Assembly (NCBI RefSeq): GCF_001426995.1 | Contig: NZ_LMFY01000001.1 | Coordinates: 2,537,471-2,601,470 of the forward strand | Length of the DNA: 64,000 nt | Direction of reading: 5' to 3' | Source of the DNA: Microbacterium sp. Root553 | GTDB lineage: Bacteria > Actinomycetota > Actinomycetes > Actinomycetales > Microbacteriaceae | Part shown: positions 50,728 to 60,188 of the stretch, piece after piece | Position numbering within the stretch: position 1 is the stretch's first letter | How the letters are laid out: each line of letters begins with the position of its first letter | Made by a program: the position numbers and the translations under genes | The notes under the pieces: model-generated | What the model was told of the DNA's origin: nothing | What the model saw: the letters and a program-made list of their open reading frames with translations, nothing else | Databases searched by the model: none

Positions 50728-51669
50728 TCAGCCCCGGCCGGGCTTGTCCTCGTCGCCGGTCGGCCGCGAAGCAAGATATCGCTCGAGTTCGGCGGCCAGC
50801 TCGTCCGCACTGGGGAGGTCGCGCTCGTTGAACCCGCCCTCATCGTACGAGCCGTCCTCGGGGTCGCGACCGGCCATGTAGGCGTCGTAGCGACGCTCGA
50901 GTCCATGCACCATCTGCTGCAGTTCGTCGTTTCCGAGCACCTGCTCGTCGATGCGCGCGAGGTAGTCCTCACGACGGTCCTGGACCACGTCGAGGATGAG
51001 CACGAGCCCTGTTGCGGCCATCAGCTTCTCCGCCGCCGCGATGACGGCGTCGGGGTTCTCGGTCTCGGCGAGGTAGTGCGGGACCAGGAGCACGAAGCCC
51101 ACGACCCGCTCACCGTGCTCGGCGAAGCGGAACTCGAGCAGATGACCCGCCGTCGCCGGCACCTGGGTGCGGGGACGCCACACGGAATGGGCCACCGTGA
51201 GCTCACGGCGGTTGCCGCTCACCGTGGTGCCGATCGGGCGCGTGTGCGGCACGGGCATGGCGATCGAATGCACCCAGTTGAGCCCGGACACCTCGAACTC
51301 GTCGGCCAGCTCCACCACCGTGCGTGCGAACTCGTTCCAGGCGAAGTCGGGCTCGTAGCCCGCCAGCAGCAGGAACTTCTGGCCGAGCGCATCGGTCGCG
51401 AGGGACAGTTCGAGCCGAGCGGGGCGGAACTCGGTGAGGTGATCCTGATCGAACGAGATCACCGGGCGACGCGCCCGGTAGTCCAGCAGCACGTCGTTGT
51501 CGAAGACGGCGATCGGCTGTGGAGAGGTCGTCTCGCGGAGGTGCTCGATGAGCCCGGAGACCGCGTTGCCCGCGTCGGTGAAACCCGTCAGGAGCAGCAC
51601 AAGGGGCAGCCCGCGCGGCACTGCCGGCGCGTTCGCGACACGTTCATGGATCTCTCCGGAGAAGGGCAT
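50728..51669 (-). CDS. PAC2-family protein
   Basis: A 313-residue member of the PAC2 (proteasome assembly chaperone 2-like) family: VLLLTGFTDAGNAVSGLIEHL, FDNDVLLDYRARRPVISFD, LLLAGYEPDFAWNEFARTVVEL, and GIxxPVPHTRPIGTTVSGNR. The C-terminal 60 residues are charged (QQMVHGLERRYDAYMAGRDPEDG). Actinobacterial members are uncharacterised but may bear on proteasome or protein turnover. ATG with TAGCAT exactly 6 nt upstream, so probably leaderless. Divergent from pepA. Confidence 0.88.
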   Translation of the reverse strand: MPFSGEIHERVANAPAVPRGLPLVLLLTGFTDAGNAVSGLIEHLRETTSPQPIAVFDNDVLLDYRARRPVISFDQDHLTEFRPARLELSLATDALGQKFLLLAGYEPDFAWNEFARTVVELADEFEVSGLNWVHSIAMPVPHTRPIGTTVSGNRRELTVAHSVWRPRTQVPATAGHLLEFRFAEHGERVVGFVLLVPHYLAETENPDAVIAAAEKLMAATGLVLILDVVQDRREDYLARIDEQVLGNDELQQMVHGLERRYDAYMAGRDPEDGSYDEGGFNERDLPSADELAAELERYLASRPTGDEDKPGRG

Positions 51670-51675
51670 GTGTCC

Positions 51676-51681
51676 ATGCTA
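51676..51681 (-). promoter_or_regulatory. Leaderless -10 hexamer for the PAC2 gene
   Basis: On the minus strand TAGCAT, 6 nt, then ATG at 51669. Confidence 0.5.
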
Positions 51682-51762
51682 CGAGCCGCATCGCGGCGAC
51701 GGGTGACGACCGTCATGCTGAGAGCGAACAGGCCGCCCGCCGTCCCCACGTCCGACCATCCC

Positions 51763-51768
51763 TAGGAT
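51763..51768 (+). promoter_or_regulatory. Leaderless -10 hexamer for pepA
   Basis: TAGGAT, then GGAGGT, then ATG at 51775. The 6-nt spacer itself looks like a ribosome site, so either leaderless or very short-leader initiation is possible. Confidence 0.45.
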
Positions 51769-51774
51769 GGAGGT

Positions 51775-53247
51775 ATGACGCTTCCCGCGCTCTCGCGCAC
51801 CTCAGATCAGTTCCCCGGAAGCGCTGCAGACGCCGCAGTGCTCGTCATCTCCGACATCTCGGACTCGACGGATTCGCTGTCCGCCCACCCCGGGCTGGCC
51901 GAATCGCTCGAGGGGATCGGCTTCACCGGATCGCCGTCCGCATTCACCCGTGTGTACGCGCCCGAGGTCACCACCCTCCCGTTCGCCGTCGTCGGTGCGG
52001 GACGCGCCCCCGACGCCGCCGCCGTCCGCGACGCCGTCGGAACAGCGCTGCGCTCCCTGACCGGCTTCGCCACCGTCGCCCTCGCCCTCTCCCCCGAGCT
52101 CGAGGCGTTCGCCGATGCGGCCGCCGAGGGCGCCGTGCTCGGCGGCTACCGGTTCGACGACTACCGCCGCGAGCAGGGCAAGACCCGTGCATCCGCCGTC
52201 GTCCTGCATGCCGAACTCGACGACGCCGCTCTGAACAGGGCGGTCGCCGTGGGTGAGGCCGTCGCGCTCATCAAGGACCTGGTCTCGACGCCTGCGGAGT
52301 GGCAGAGCCCCGCACAGCTGGCGCAGAGCGCCGCCGACAGCGTCGCGGACCTCGACGTGTCCGTGACGATCTACGACGAGGAGCGGCTCGCCGCAGAGGG
52401 CTTCGGAGGGATCCTCGGCGTCGCCCAGGGGTCCGACCGGCCCCCGCGCCTGGTCAGACTCGACTACGCGCCCGAGAACGCCACGCGCCACATCGCGCTC
52501 GTCGGCAAGGGCATCACGTTCGACACCGGAGGCCTGTCGCTCAAGCCCGCGGCGTCGATGGTCGGCATGAAGTTCGACATGGCGGGCGCCGCGACCAGCG
52601 CCGCTGCCCTGCGCGCCATCGCCGCTCTGGCACTCCCCGTGCGGGTGACCGCCTGGCTGTGCATCACCGACAACATGCCGTCAGGGCGCGCGCTGCGCCC
52701 CGGCGACGTCATCCGCCTCCTCGACGGCACGACCGTCGAGGTCCCCAACACGGATGCCGAGGGACGCCTGGTGCTCGCCGACGGCCTGGTCGCTGCGAGC
52801 CGCGAGAATCCCGATCTCATCATCGACGTCGCGACCCTGACCGGCGCGATCCTGATGGCCCTCGGTCACCGCCACACCGGCGTGTTCGGAGACGACGACG
52901 CGGTCGCCGAGTTCCTGTCCGCGGCGGAGAAGGCCGACGAGCTCGCCTGGCACATGCCGCTGCCGGCCTACATGGAGGAGATGCTCGACTCCCCCATCGC
53001 CGACATGCAGAACGCCAACATGGGCGACCGCATGGGCGGCGCCTCGTACGCGGGACTGTTCCTGCGCCGCTTCATCGGCCGGGTCTCCGACGAGAAGGAT
53101 GCGCCGCGGATCCCGTGGGTGCATCTCGACATCGCGGGATCCGGAGAGCACAACGGTGCGCCGTACGGCTTCACCGGCAAGGGCCCGACCGGGGCGATGG
53201 TCCGATCGATCATCGCGTTCGCCGAAGCATCCCACAAGGAGGCATGA
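51775..53247 (+). CDS. pepA: Leucyl aminopeptidase (M17)
   Basis: A 490-residue cytosolic dinuclear zinc/manganese aminopeptidase removing N-terminal residues from peptides. The C-terminal catalytic domain has GKGITFDTGGLSLKPAASMVGMKFDMAGAA, with metal Lys and Asp, and the signature NTDAEGRLVLADGL; GSGEHNGAPYGFTGKGPTG closes it. The N-terminal half is the usual regulatory alpha/beta domain. lpd begins immediately after, and GGAGG sits at the junction, so the two may be co-transcribed. Confidence 0.95.
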   Translation: MTLPALSRTSDQFPGSAADAAVLVISDISDSTDSLSAHPGLAESLEGIGFTGSPSAFTRVYAPEVTTLPFAVVGAGRAPDAAAVRDAVGTALRSLTGFATVALALSPELEAFADAAAEGAVLGGYRFDDYRREQGKTRASAVVLHAELDDAALNRAVAVGEAVALIKDLVSTPAEWQSPAQLAQSAADSVADLDVSVTIYDEERLAAEGFGGILGVAQGSDRPPRLVRLDYAPENATRHIALVGKGITFDTGGLSLKPAASMVGMKFDMAGAATSAAALRAIAALALPVRVTAWLCITDNMPSGRALRPGDVIRLLDGTTVEVPNTDAEGRLVLADGLVAASRENPDLIIDVATLTGAILMALGHRHTGVFGDDDAVAEFLSAAEKADELAWHMPLPAYMEEMLDSPIADMQNANMGDRMGGASYAGLFLRRFIGRVSDEKDAPRIPWVHLDIAGSGEHNGAPYGFTGKGPTGAMVRSIIAFAEASHKEA

Positions 53248-53249
53248 CC

Positions 53250-54623
53250 ATGACCACGCACACCTTCGACATCGTCGTCCTGGGCGGGGGAAGCGGCGGC
53301 TACGCCGCGGCTCTGCGCGCGAGCGAGCTGGGCAAGTCCGTCGCCCTCATCGAGAAGGACAAGGTGGGCGGCACGTGCCTGCATCGCGGCTGCATCCCCA
53401 CCAAGGCACTGCTGCACGCGGCGGAGGTGGCTGAGCACGTGCGGGATGCTGCCCATGTGGGAATCTCCGCGACTCTCGACGGGATCGACCCCGCGGGCGT
53501 GCGCGCCTACCGCGAAGGGATCGTCGCGAAGAAGTACAAGGGGCTCGAGGGCCTCGTGAAGGCACGGGGCATCACCACGGTCGCCGGTGCCGGACGCGTC
53601 AACGCGGACCGGTCTGTCAGCGTCGGCGACGACGTGTACGTCGGCACCGATGTCATCCTCGCGACCGGCTCGTACAGCCGCACCCTGCCCGGTCTCGAGA
53701 TCGGCGGACGCATCCTGACGAGTGAGCAGGCGCTCTCCCTCGACGTCATCCCCGAGCGCGTCCTCGTGCTCGGCGGCGGTGTCATCGGCGTCGAGTTCGC
53801 CAGCGTCTGGCGCTCATTCGGCACCGAGGTCACGATCATCGAGGCCCTCCCGCATCTCGTCCCCAATGAGGACATCGCGATGAGCAAGGGCCTGGAGCGG
53901 GCGTTCCGACGCCGCGGCATCCAATACTCGCTCGGCGTGCGGTACCAGAGCGCCGTGCAGGACGACACGTCGGTCACCGTCACGCTCGAAGACGGCAAGA
54001 CCTTCACCGCGGACTACCTGCTCGTCGCCGTCGGACGCGGTCCGGTCACCGCCGATCTCGGATTCGAGGAGGCGGGGGTCTCCCTCGACCGCGGGTTCGT
54101 GACCGTCGATCAGGATCTGCGTACGGGCGTCCCCGGCGTGTGGGCCGTCGGCGACATCACGCCGGGCCTCCAGCTCGCTCACCGAGGTTTCCAGCAGGGA
54201 ATCGCGGTCGCGGAGCGGATCGCCGGGCTCTCCCCCGTCAACGTCCCCGACGTGCAGATCCCGAAGGTGACCTACTCCAGCCCTGAGGTCGCCTCCGTCG
54301 GGATCACCGAGGATGCGGCCGTCGCCGCGCACGGAGCGGACGCGGTGATCGCCTACGAGTACAACCTCGCAGGAAACGGCAAGAGCGAGATCATCGGGAC
54401 CGGCGGTCTCGTCAAGGTCGTCCGCCTCAAGGACGGACCCGTCGTGGGCGTCCACCTGCTCGGCGATCGCGTGGGCGAACTCATCACCGAGGGCCAGCTG
54501 GCCGTCGCGTGGGAGGCTCACCCCGAGGACATCGCCCCCCTGATCCATGCGCACCCCACCCAGAGCGAGGCACTCGGCGAAGCCTTCCTCGCTCTCGCGG
54601 GAAAGCCGCTGCACGCCCTCTGA
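53250..54623 (+). CDS. lpdA: Dihydrolipoyl dehydrogenase (E3)
   Basis: A 457-residue FAD disulfide oxidoreductase that reoxidises dihydrolipoamide in 2-oxoacid dehydrogenase complexes. FAD loop VVLGGGSGGYAAALRA; redox disulfide C43-C48 in GTCLHRGCIPTKA; NAD loop VLGGGVIGVEFASVW; C-terminal catalytic pair in HAHPTQSEALGE. I prefer ATG at 53250, 7 nt after GGAGG; an ATG at 53244 overlaps the pepA stop but is only one base from that site. The E2 gene follows 67 bases downstream, so E3 and E2 are neighbours. Confidence 0.95.
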   Translation: MTTHTFDIVVLGGGSGGYAAALRASELGKSVALIEKDKVGGTCLHRGCIPTKALLHAAEVAEHVRDAAHVGISATLDGIDPAGVRAYREGIVAKKYKGLEGLVKARGITTVAGAGRVNADRSVSVGDDVYVGTDVILATGSYSRTLPGLEIGGRILTSEQALSLDVIPERVLVLGGGVIGVEFASVWRSFGTEVTIIEALPHLVPNEDIAMSKGLERAFRRRGIQYSLGVRYQSAVQDDTSVTVTLEDGKTFTADYLLVAVGRGPVTADLGFEEAGVSLDRGFVTVDQDLRTGVPGVWAVGDITPGLQLAHRGFQQGIAVAERIAGLSPVNVPDVQIPKVTYSSPEVASVGITEDAAVAAHGADAVIAYEYNLAGNGKSEIIGTGGLVKVVRLKDGPVVGVHLLGDRVGELITEGQLAVAWEAHPEDIAPLIHAHPTQSEALGEAFLALAGKPLHAL

Positions 54624-54690
54624 ACACCAACCGGTGAACAGTTCACTAAGCTAGTCACGCGTCATTTAACTTCTTGAAGGAGACTCAGTC

Positions 54691-56493
54691 ATGAGCACAT
54701 CCGTCGTCCTCCCTCCGCTCGGCGAGAGCGTCACAGAGGGTACGGTCACCCGCTGGCTCAAGCAGGTGGGAGACACCGTTCAGGCGGACGAAGGCCTGCT
54801 CGAGATCTCGACCGACAAAGTCGACACCGAGATCCCGTCGCCCGTCTCGGGCGTGATCGAGGAGATCCTCGTCGCCGAGGACGAGACCGTCGAGGTCGGA
54901 GCGCTTCTCGCGCGCATCGGCGACGGCAGCGCCGCGGCACCGTCCGACGATGCCCCCGCGCAGGCCGCACCGGTCGCATCGCAGGCTCCCGAGCCTGCCG
55001 CGCCGGCGCCCGCCACCGACGCTCCCGCCGCCCCGGCCGAGCCGGCCCCTGCGGCACCCGCCGAGTCGTCGGCTCCCGCCGCCTCGGGCGACGCCACGGA
55101 CATCGTCCTCCCCGAACTCGGCGAGAGCGTCACCGAAGGAACCGTCACGCGCTGGCTGAAGCAGATCGGCGACAGCGTCGAGGTCGACGAGGCTCTGCTC
55201 GAGATCTCCACCGACAAGGTCGACACCGAGATCCCCTCGCCGGTCGCCGGCGTGCTGCAGGAGATCGTCGCCGCCGAAGACGAGACCGTCGCCGTCGGTG
55301 CTGTCCTCGCCCGCGTCGGATCCGGTGCGGCCCCCGCAGCCGCTCCGGCCGAGGCTCCGGCACCCGCGGCCGAGGCTCCCGCTGCCCAGGCCGCCGCTCC
55401 GGCCCCGGCCGCGCAGGCTCCCGTCTCCGAGGCACCCGTCGACAAGCCCGCTGAGCGTCCCGCCGCCGAGGCCCCCGTCGCAGCACCCGCCGAAGCCGCT
55501 CCCGAGCAGGCGACCGGCGGAGCCGCCGGCGGTTCCTCGACCCCGGCACCGGCCGCAGAGCAGAAGCTCTCGCTGCCGACCGAGAACGACAACCTCTACG
55601 TGACGCCGCTCGTGCGTCGCCTGGCCTCGCAGCAGGGTGTCGACCTCGCGAGCGTCACGGGCACGGGAGTCGGCGGACGCATCCGCAAGGAGGACGTGCT
55701 CAAGGCCGCGGAGAGCGCCGGCGCAGCACCCGCCGCCGCTGCCGCTCCGGCAGCCCCCGCGCCGCTCGAGGTCTCGCCGCTGCGCGGCACGACCCAGCCG
55801 ATGTCGCGTCTGCGCAAGGTTCTCGCCAAGCGCGCCGTGGAGTCCATGCAGCAGACCGCTCAGCTGACGACGGTCGTCGAAGTCGATGTGACCGCGCTGG
55901 CGGAGTACCGCGACAGCGTCAAGGGATCGTTCCTGGAGAAGACGGGCGACAAGCTGTCGTTCCTGCCGTTCTTCGCTCTGGCAGCCGCCGAGGCGCTGCG
56001 CGCCTTCCCGATCGTCAACGCGACGGTCGACGGCGAGCAGATCGTCTACCCGGAGTCGGAGAACGTGTCGATCGCGGTCGACACCGAGCGCGGTCTGCTG
56101 ACCCCGGTCCTGCGCGACGCGGCGTCGAAGAACATCGCCGAGATCGCCCATGAGATCGCCGACCTCGCTGCCCGCACCCGCGACAACAAGCTGAAGCCCG
56201 ACGAGCTCGCCGGCGGCACGTTCACGCTGACCAACACCGGTTCGCGCGGCGCACTGTTCGACACCCCCGTCGTGTTCCTGCCCCAGTCGGCGATCCTCGG
56301 CACCGGCACGGTCGTCAAGCGCCCCGGCCTCGTCAAGGTCGGTGGAGCGGATGCGATCGCCGTGCGCTCGTACGTCTACCTCGCGCTGTCGTACGATCAC
56401 CGCATCATCGACGGTGCAGACGCTGCTCGCTTCCTCGGCGCCGTCAAGGCACGCCTCGAGTCGGCGCAGTTCGCCGCTCAGCTCGGAGCCTGA
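54691..56493 (+). CDS. sucB: Dihydrolipoamide acyltransferase (E2) with two lipoyl domains
   Basis: A 600-residue E2 component. Two lipoyl domains carry K43 and about K176, each in [11 protein letters not shown], separated by long Ala/Pro linkers. An E3/E1-binding domain is at about 304-340 ([24 protein letters not shown]). The catalytic acyltransferase domain ends with [17 protein letters not shown], with the active His near 570. In Actinobacteria this protein serves pyruvate dehydrogenase and, with the Kgd/OdhA protein, 2-oxoglutarate dehydrogenase; which acyl group it carries here is not certain. GAAGGAG precedes the ATG. A 15-bp hairpin follows. Confidence 0.93.
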   Translation: MSTSVVLPPLGESVTEGTVTRWLKQVGDTVQADEGLLEISTDKVDTEIPSPVSGVIEEILVAEDETVEVGALLARIGDGSAAAPSDDAPAQAAPVASQAPEPAAPAPATDAPAAPAEPAPAAPAESSAPAASGDATDIVLPELGESVTEGTVTRWLKQIGDSVEVDEALLEISTDKVDTEIPSPVAGVLQEIVAAEDETVAVGAVLARVGSGAAPAAAPAEAPAPAAEAPAAQAAAPAPAAQAPVSEAPVDKPAERPAAEAPVAAPAEAAPEQATGGAAGGSSTPAPAAEQKLSLPTENDNLYVTPLVRRLASQQGVDLASVTGTGVGGRIRKEDVLKAAESAGAAPAAAAAPAAPAPLEVSPLRGTTQPMSRLRKVLAKRAVESMQQTAQLTTVVEVDVTALAEYRDSVKGSFLEKTGDKLSFLPFFALAAAEALRAFPIVNATVDGEQIVYPESENVSIAVDTERGLLTPVLRDAASKNIAEIAHEIADLAARTRDNKLKPDELAGGTFTLTNTGSRGALFDTPVVFLPQSAILGTGTVVKRPGLVKVGGADAIAVRSYVYLALSYDHRIIDGADAARFLGAVKARLESAQFAAQLGA

Positions 56494-56502
56494 CCCACTG
56501 CA

Positions 56503-58038
56503 TCACCCTGGCTGGTCCGCGACGTCGTAGGCGTCGCGGACCAGCCATTTCTCGTCGACCCTCACGAGCACGAGCATCCAGTGGCGGACCCCAGTCGCGG
56601 CCTTCTGAGTGGTACCGGCAGGCGATGAGACCTTGACCACCGCGATATCGCCGTACTGGTCGACCGGCGCGAACATCAGCCGGTCGTCATCAGCGATCGC
56701 AGTGCCGCCGAGCACCTTCCCGAACGTCGAGACCGCGGCGGCCGAACCGGCGGCCACCGCATCGGCGCACACGGCATCGCTCGCGGCGAGGCATCCGCGG
56801 AAGACGGCGAGCACCGCGGGTGCGGCGACCACCGGATCGTCCGACGTCGCCGGATCGACGTCGGGCTCTGCGGTTCCCTCCGGCTCTGCCGACGCCTGCG
56901 GCTCGGCGGGGTCAGCGTCGTCGTCGGGCGCCACGGGCGTCGCCGGCCTCGAGGAGCGCTCTCCACCGCGCTCCCCAGCCCGCGCGGCCTCCCCGGCGGA
57001 GGGGCTCGCTGCGGGGTCGTCCTGGCCCTGCGTCGCCCCGGTCGGCCACAGGAGCCCGGCCGCCAGCACGACGGAGGCGGCGACGCCGGCCATCGCCACC
57101 GCGCGCAGGTGCCGCGCCCGCGGACGGTCGGGTCGCCGTGGCGTCTTCGCGGCGTCGGGCGTGACCGAGCGACCTCCGGCTCCGGTGACACCGCGGCGGG
57201 AGCCGAGCGCCCGGAGACCTCGAGAGGCCGCGCCCGCCACCACCGACGCACATGCGACGAGGGTGCCTCGCACCGCGGCGGGAAGAAGAGAACGGCCCGC
57301 CTCCACGACGCGCCCCTCGCGCCGGGTGACGGGGTCGGGCACGACTCTGCGTCCGGTGTCGAGATCCCGAACCCGCACCGGTTCCTGCACCGATCGCTGC
57401 AGGGGTCGCGGTGCCGCGGTATCGAGCAGATCGGTCTCCCAGCGCTCGAGCCTGCGCGGGGACATCTGCGCGGTGCCGCCGACGGCCCGCAGTCCCTCGA
57501 CGATCTGACCGAGCAGTCGGCTCAGTGCACGGTCGGAGCAGTCCTTGTGCAACTGCTCCACGAGGAGGGCGGTGGCCGCGTATGCGTCGGCGCCACCGCC
57601 GATCACGAAGAGCGGACGCCCGTCGTCGGTGAGCCACCATTCTCCCGTGCAGACGCCGTCATCGGAGCGGACGAGCTCGCCGACCCCTCGCAGGAGGCTC
57701 GCCACCATCGTCGTCACCTCCCCGGCGGCGAGGGGCGCCTCCGCGAGCACCCGACGCCCCAGCAGTGCGCCCACGCGCTCCGTGCACCAGGGCAGAAGTG
57801 CATCGTGGCCGTCGGAGCGGCGCGCGAGGTCGATCGGCGCGGCGACATGCTCATCCCCCACATGCGCCCAGCCCGCCCAGCCGCCGAGCTCCCCCACGTC
57901 GACGAGCACGGCCGCAGATCCTCCCCGAACCACCAGGGGGCCCGCGAACGGGCCTTCCCCGGCGTCGAGCCGACGGATCACGCGATGCACGCCCGGCACG
58001 AGGGGCGCATCGCGCATCCGGGACTCTCTGACTGCCAT
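56503..58038 (-). CDS. Single-pass membrane protein of unknown function
   Basis: Not recognised. 511 residues. The cytoplasmic N-terminal part (1-290) starts RVIRRLDAGEGPFAGPLVVRGGSAAVLVDVGELGGWAGWAHVGDEHVAAP and has GEWWLTDDGRPLFVIGGGADAYAATALLVEQLHKDCSDRALSRLL, a folded domain. One transmembrane helix lies near 320-340 (AVAMAGVAASVVLAAGLLW), then an acidic Pro/Glu-rich linker, then a C-terminal domain outside (VLAVFRGCLAASDAVCADAVAAG ... VRVDEKWLVRDAYDVAD) with two cysteines that could form a disulfide. Topology suggests signal transfer or anchoring. Its 3' end encodes the E2 terminator hairpin. Confidence 0.65.
   Translation of the reverse strand: MAVRESRMRDAPLVPGVHRVIRRLDAGEGPFAGPLVVRGGSAAVLVDVGELGGWAGWAHVGDEHVAAPIDLARRSDGHDALLPWCTERVGALLGRRVLAEAPLAAGEVTTMVASLLRGVGELVRSDDGVCTGEWWLTDDGRPLFVIGGGADAYAATALLVEQLHKDCSDRALSRLLGQIVEGLRAVGGTAQMSPRRLERWETDLLDTAAPRPLQRSVQEPVRVRDLDTGRRVVPDPVTRREGRVVEAGRSLLPAAVRGTLVACASVVAGAASRGLRALGSRRGVTGAGGRSVTPDAAKTPRRPDRPRARHLRAVAMAGVAASVVLAAGLLWPTGATQGQDDPAASPSAGEAARAGERGGERSSRPATPVAPDDDADPAEPQASAEPEGTAEPDVDPATSDDPVVAAPAVLAVFRGCLAASDAVCADAVAAGSAAAVSTFGKVLGGTAIADDDRLMFAPVDQYGDIAVVKVSSPAGTTQKAATGVRHWMLVLVRVDEKWLVRDAYDVADQPG
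56510..56546 (+). terminator. E2 gene terminator embedded in the convergent gene
   Basis: A perfect 15-bp stem (GGCTGGTCCGCGACG) with a 7-base loop, followed by ATTTCTC. It begins 17 bases after the E2 stop and lies entirely inside the last codons of the minus-strand gene. Confidence 0.75.
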
Positions 58039-58186
58039 CACCCCACCCCATCGCACCCGCGGCGGCAGAAGGGCCCCGCAGCGGCACTGGGGATCGAATC
58101 GTCCGGATCCGCCATCGGTGCAGGAATCGTCCCGGCCCGGGAATCCGCCTGACGCGAACGACGACATGCGCGCACCGCGCAGTCGG

Positions 58187-58192
58187 TATTCT
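58187..58192 (+). promoter_or_regulatory. Leaderless -10 hexamer for DUF4191
   Basis: TATTCT, 6 nt, then ATG at 58199, with no ribosome site between. Confidence 0.5.
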
Positions 58193-58198
58193 TGTTGC

Positions 58199-58909
58199 AT
58201 GGCAAACCGTTCGTCCGCGCCCGAGAAGCGTCCGGGGTTCTTCTCCCAGATCAAATCCCTCTTCAAATTCACGAGAGAGATCTACCCCTGGCTCCCCTGG
58301 GCCCAGATCGCGATGCTCGTGCTCGGCGTCCTCGTCGGCCTCATCGTCGGGTACCTGATCCCGCCGTTCCAGGTGTGGACCCTGATCCTCTGGGGCATCT
58401 CCGGCCTGATGCTCGGCATCCTCGGCGCGATGTTCCTCATGACACGGCTGTCGACGTCGGCCATGTACCAGAAGATCGACGGCATGCCCGGTGCCACCGG
58501 GCACGTGCTCAGCACCAGTCTCGGCCGCAACTGGCAGGGGTCGGAGACCCCCGTCGGCATCAACCCCAAGACTCAGGACGCGGTCTACCGCGCCGTCGGT
58601 CGCGGTGGCGTCGTGGTGGTCGGCGAAGGATCGCGCGGACGTCTGAGCCGCCTCGTCAACGACGAGCGCAGCAAGGCCGCCCGCGTCGCCCACGGCGTGC
58701 CCGTGACCGTCATCTACATCGGCCACGGTGACGACGACGTCGCGATCGCCGACCTCGCCAAGACGATCAAGAAGCTGCCCAAGGTGATCGACAAGGCCAC
58801 GATGGGTGCCGTGATCCGCCGCATCGAGTCCGTGTCGCAGTCGATCTCCTCGCTGCCGATCCCGAAGGGCATCGACCCCACCAAGGTCAGGGCACAGCGC
58901 CCGCGCTGA
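58199..58909 (+). CDS. DUF4191 family membrane protein
   Basis: A 236-residue actinobacterial protein with two adjacent transmembrane helices (about residues 35-55 and 60-82: PWAQIAMLVLGVLVGLIVGYL and VWTLILWGISGLMLGILGAMFLM) and a cytoplasmic domain containing GHVLSTSLGRNWQGSETPVGINPKTQDAVYRAVGRGGVVVVGEG, typical of DUF4191. Function unknown; the gene commonly lies near lipoyl-enzyme and glnA genes in Actinobacteria. The start is leaderless-type with TATTCT upstream. Confidence 0.9.
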   Translation: MANRSSAPEKRPGFFSQIKSLFKFTREIYPWLPWAQIAMLVLGVLVGLIVGYLIPPFQVWTLILWGISGLMLGILGAMFLMTRLSTSAMYQKIDGMPGATGHVLSTSLGRNWQGSETPVGINPKTQDAVYRAVGRGGVVVVGEGSRGRLSRLVNDERSKAARVAHGVPVTVIYIGHGDDDVAIADLAKTIKKLPKVIDKATMGAVIRRIESVSQSISSLPIPKGIDPTKVRAQRPR

Positions 58910-58930
58910 TCCCGCACCACCGCAGACGAA

Positions 58931-58971
58931 CGAAGCGCGGCCGCCCTCATCCGAGGAACGGCCGCGCTTCG
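58931..58971. terminator. Bidirectional hairpin between DUF4191 and rimK
   Basis: A 13-bp stem CGAAGCGCGGCCG with a 15-base loop, extendable outward with mismatches, ending CGTT on the plus side. Confidence 0.7.
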
Positions 58972-58975
58972 TCGT

Positions 58976-60163
58976 TCACTCCGACAGCGGCTGCCGCGGA
59001 AGCCGACGCACCTTGGCGCGGCGGCGGCGACGCTCGGGCACCATCGATCGCATCTCGTCGAGCTTGCCGAAGCAGAACAGGCGATCCTCGGCCTCGAGGA
59101 CGACGTGCTTGCGCGGGTTCGGGATGACCGAGACTCCGCGGTGCAGGGTGAGAACCGTGATGTCGCGCTCCCACAGGCCGGCCTCGCCGAGCGTCTTGCC
59201 CACCAGGTCCACGGCACCGTGCACCATGAGCTCGGCGACTCCGTAGCCCGTCGAGACGGTCAGCCGCTGACGGACATCGATCTCGGGGAACGCGACCTGG
59301 CCGGCGATGTAGTCGATGATCGCACCGGCGACATCGAGCTTGGTGGCCATCTCGATGCCCTGCAGCCCGGGAGACGAGTTGACCTCCATCACCAGCGGCC
59401 CGTCTTCGCCTTCGAGCATGTCGACGCCGGCCACGCGGAGTCCCATGATCTGGGCCGAGCGCACGGCCGCGCGCTCGTAGACGGGGTCGAGTTCGACCGC
59501 CTCGACCGATCCACCGCGGTGCACATTCGAGCGGAACTCGTCACCCGCAGCCGACCGTCGCATCGCGGCGACGACGCGGTCCCCCACGACGAGGGCGCGA
59601 ATGTCGCGGCCGCGGCTCTCGGAGATGAACTTCTGGATGAGCACGTTCTGCTTCGTGGAGTGCAGTGTCTCGATGATGGCCTCGGCGACCTTCACCTGCG
59701 GCGCGAGGATCACGCCGATGCCCTGGGTGCCCTCGAGCAGCTTGATCACCACGGGCGCACCGCCGACCCGCTCGATCGCGGGACGCACGTCGGCGCGGTT
59801 GCGCACGAAGGCGGTGGGCGGCATCGCGATGTTGTGGCGGGAGAGGATCTGGTTCGCCCGCAGCTTGTCGCGGGCGCTGGAGATCCCGTTGGCCGTGTTG
59901 GGCGTGTAGACGTCCATCTGCTCGAACTGGCGCACGACGGCCGTGCCGAAGTACGTGATTGAGTTGCCGATGCGCGGGAGGATCGCGTCGTAATCGCTGA
60001 GCTGGCGGCCCCTGTAATGCAGGTCGGGCTCGTCGGCGGTGAGGTCGATCGCGAAGCGCAGCGTGTTGAGCACCTTGACGGTGTGACCTCGCTGAAGAGC
60101 CGCGGCTCGCAGTCGTTGGGTGGAGTACGCCTGCGGCGCACGGGAGAGCACTGCGATCTTCAC
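58976..60163 (-). CDS. rimK: RimK-type ATP-grasp ligase fused to a TrkA_C/RCK_C domain
   Basis: A 395-residue fusion. Residues 1-300 are a RimK-type ATP-grasp enzyme: MKIAVLSRAPQAYSTQRL, PRIGNSITYFGTAVVRQFE, VVIKLLEGTQGIGVILA, IQKFISESRGRDIRALVVGDRVVAAM, and VDMLEGEDGPLVMEVNSSPGLQGIE. RimK adds glutamates, classically to ribosomal protein S6. Residues 310-380 are a RCK_C domain (ELMVHGAVDLVGKTLGEAGLWERDITVLTLHRG), a ligand-binding module usual in potassium channels. GTG start at 60163 with AGGA upstream. RimB starts divergently 25 bases away. Confidence 0.9.
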   Translation of the reverse strand: MKIAVLSRAPQAYSTQRLRAAALQRGHTVKVLNTLRFAIDLTADEPDLHYRGRQLSDYDAILPRIGNSITYFGTAVVRQFEQMDVYTPNTANGISSARDKLRANQILSRHNIAMPPTAFVRNRADVRPAIERVGGAPVVIKLLEGTQGIGVILAPQVKVAEAIIETLHSTKQNVLIQKFISESRGRDIRALVVGDRVVAAMRRSAAGDEFRSNVHRGGSVEAVELDPVYERAAVRSAQIMGLRVAGVDMLEGEDGPLVMEVNSSPGLQGIEMATKLDVAGAIIDYIAGQVAFPEIDVRQRLTVSTGYGVAELMVHGAVDLVGKTLGEAGLWERDITVLTLHRGVSVIPNPRKHVVLEAEDRLFCFGKLDEMRSMVPERRRRRAKVRRLPRQPLSE

Positions 60164-60188
60164 GGGGATTTCCTGCCAGGATGGTCGG

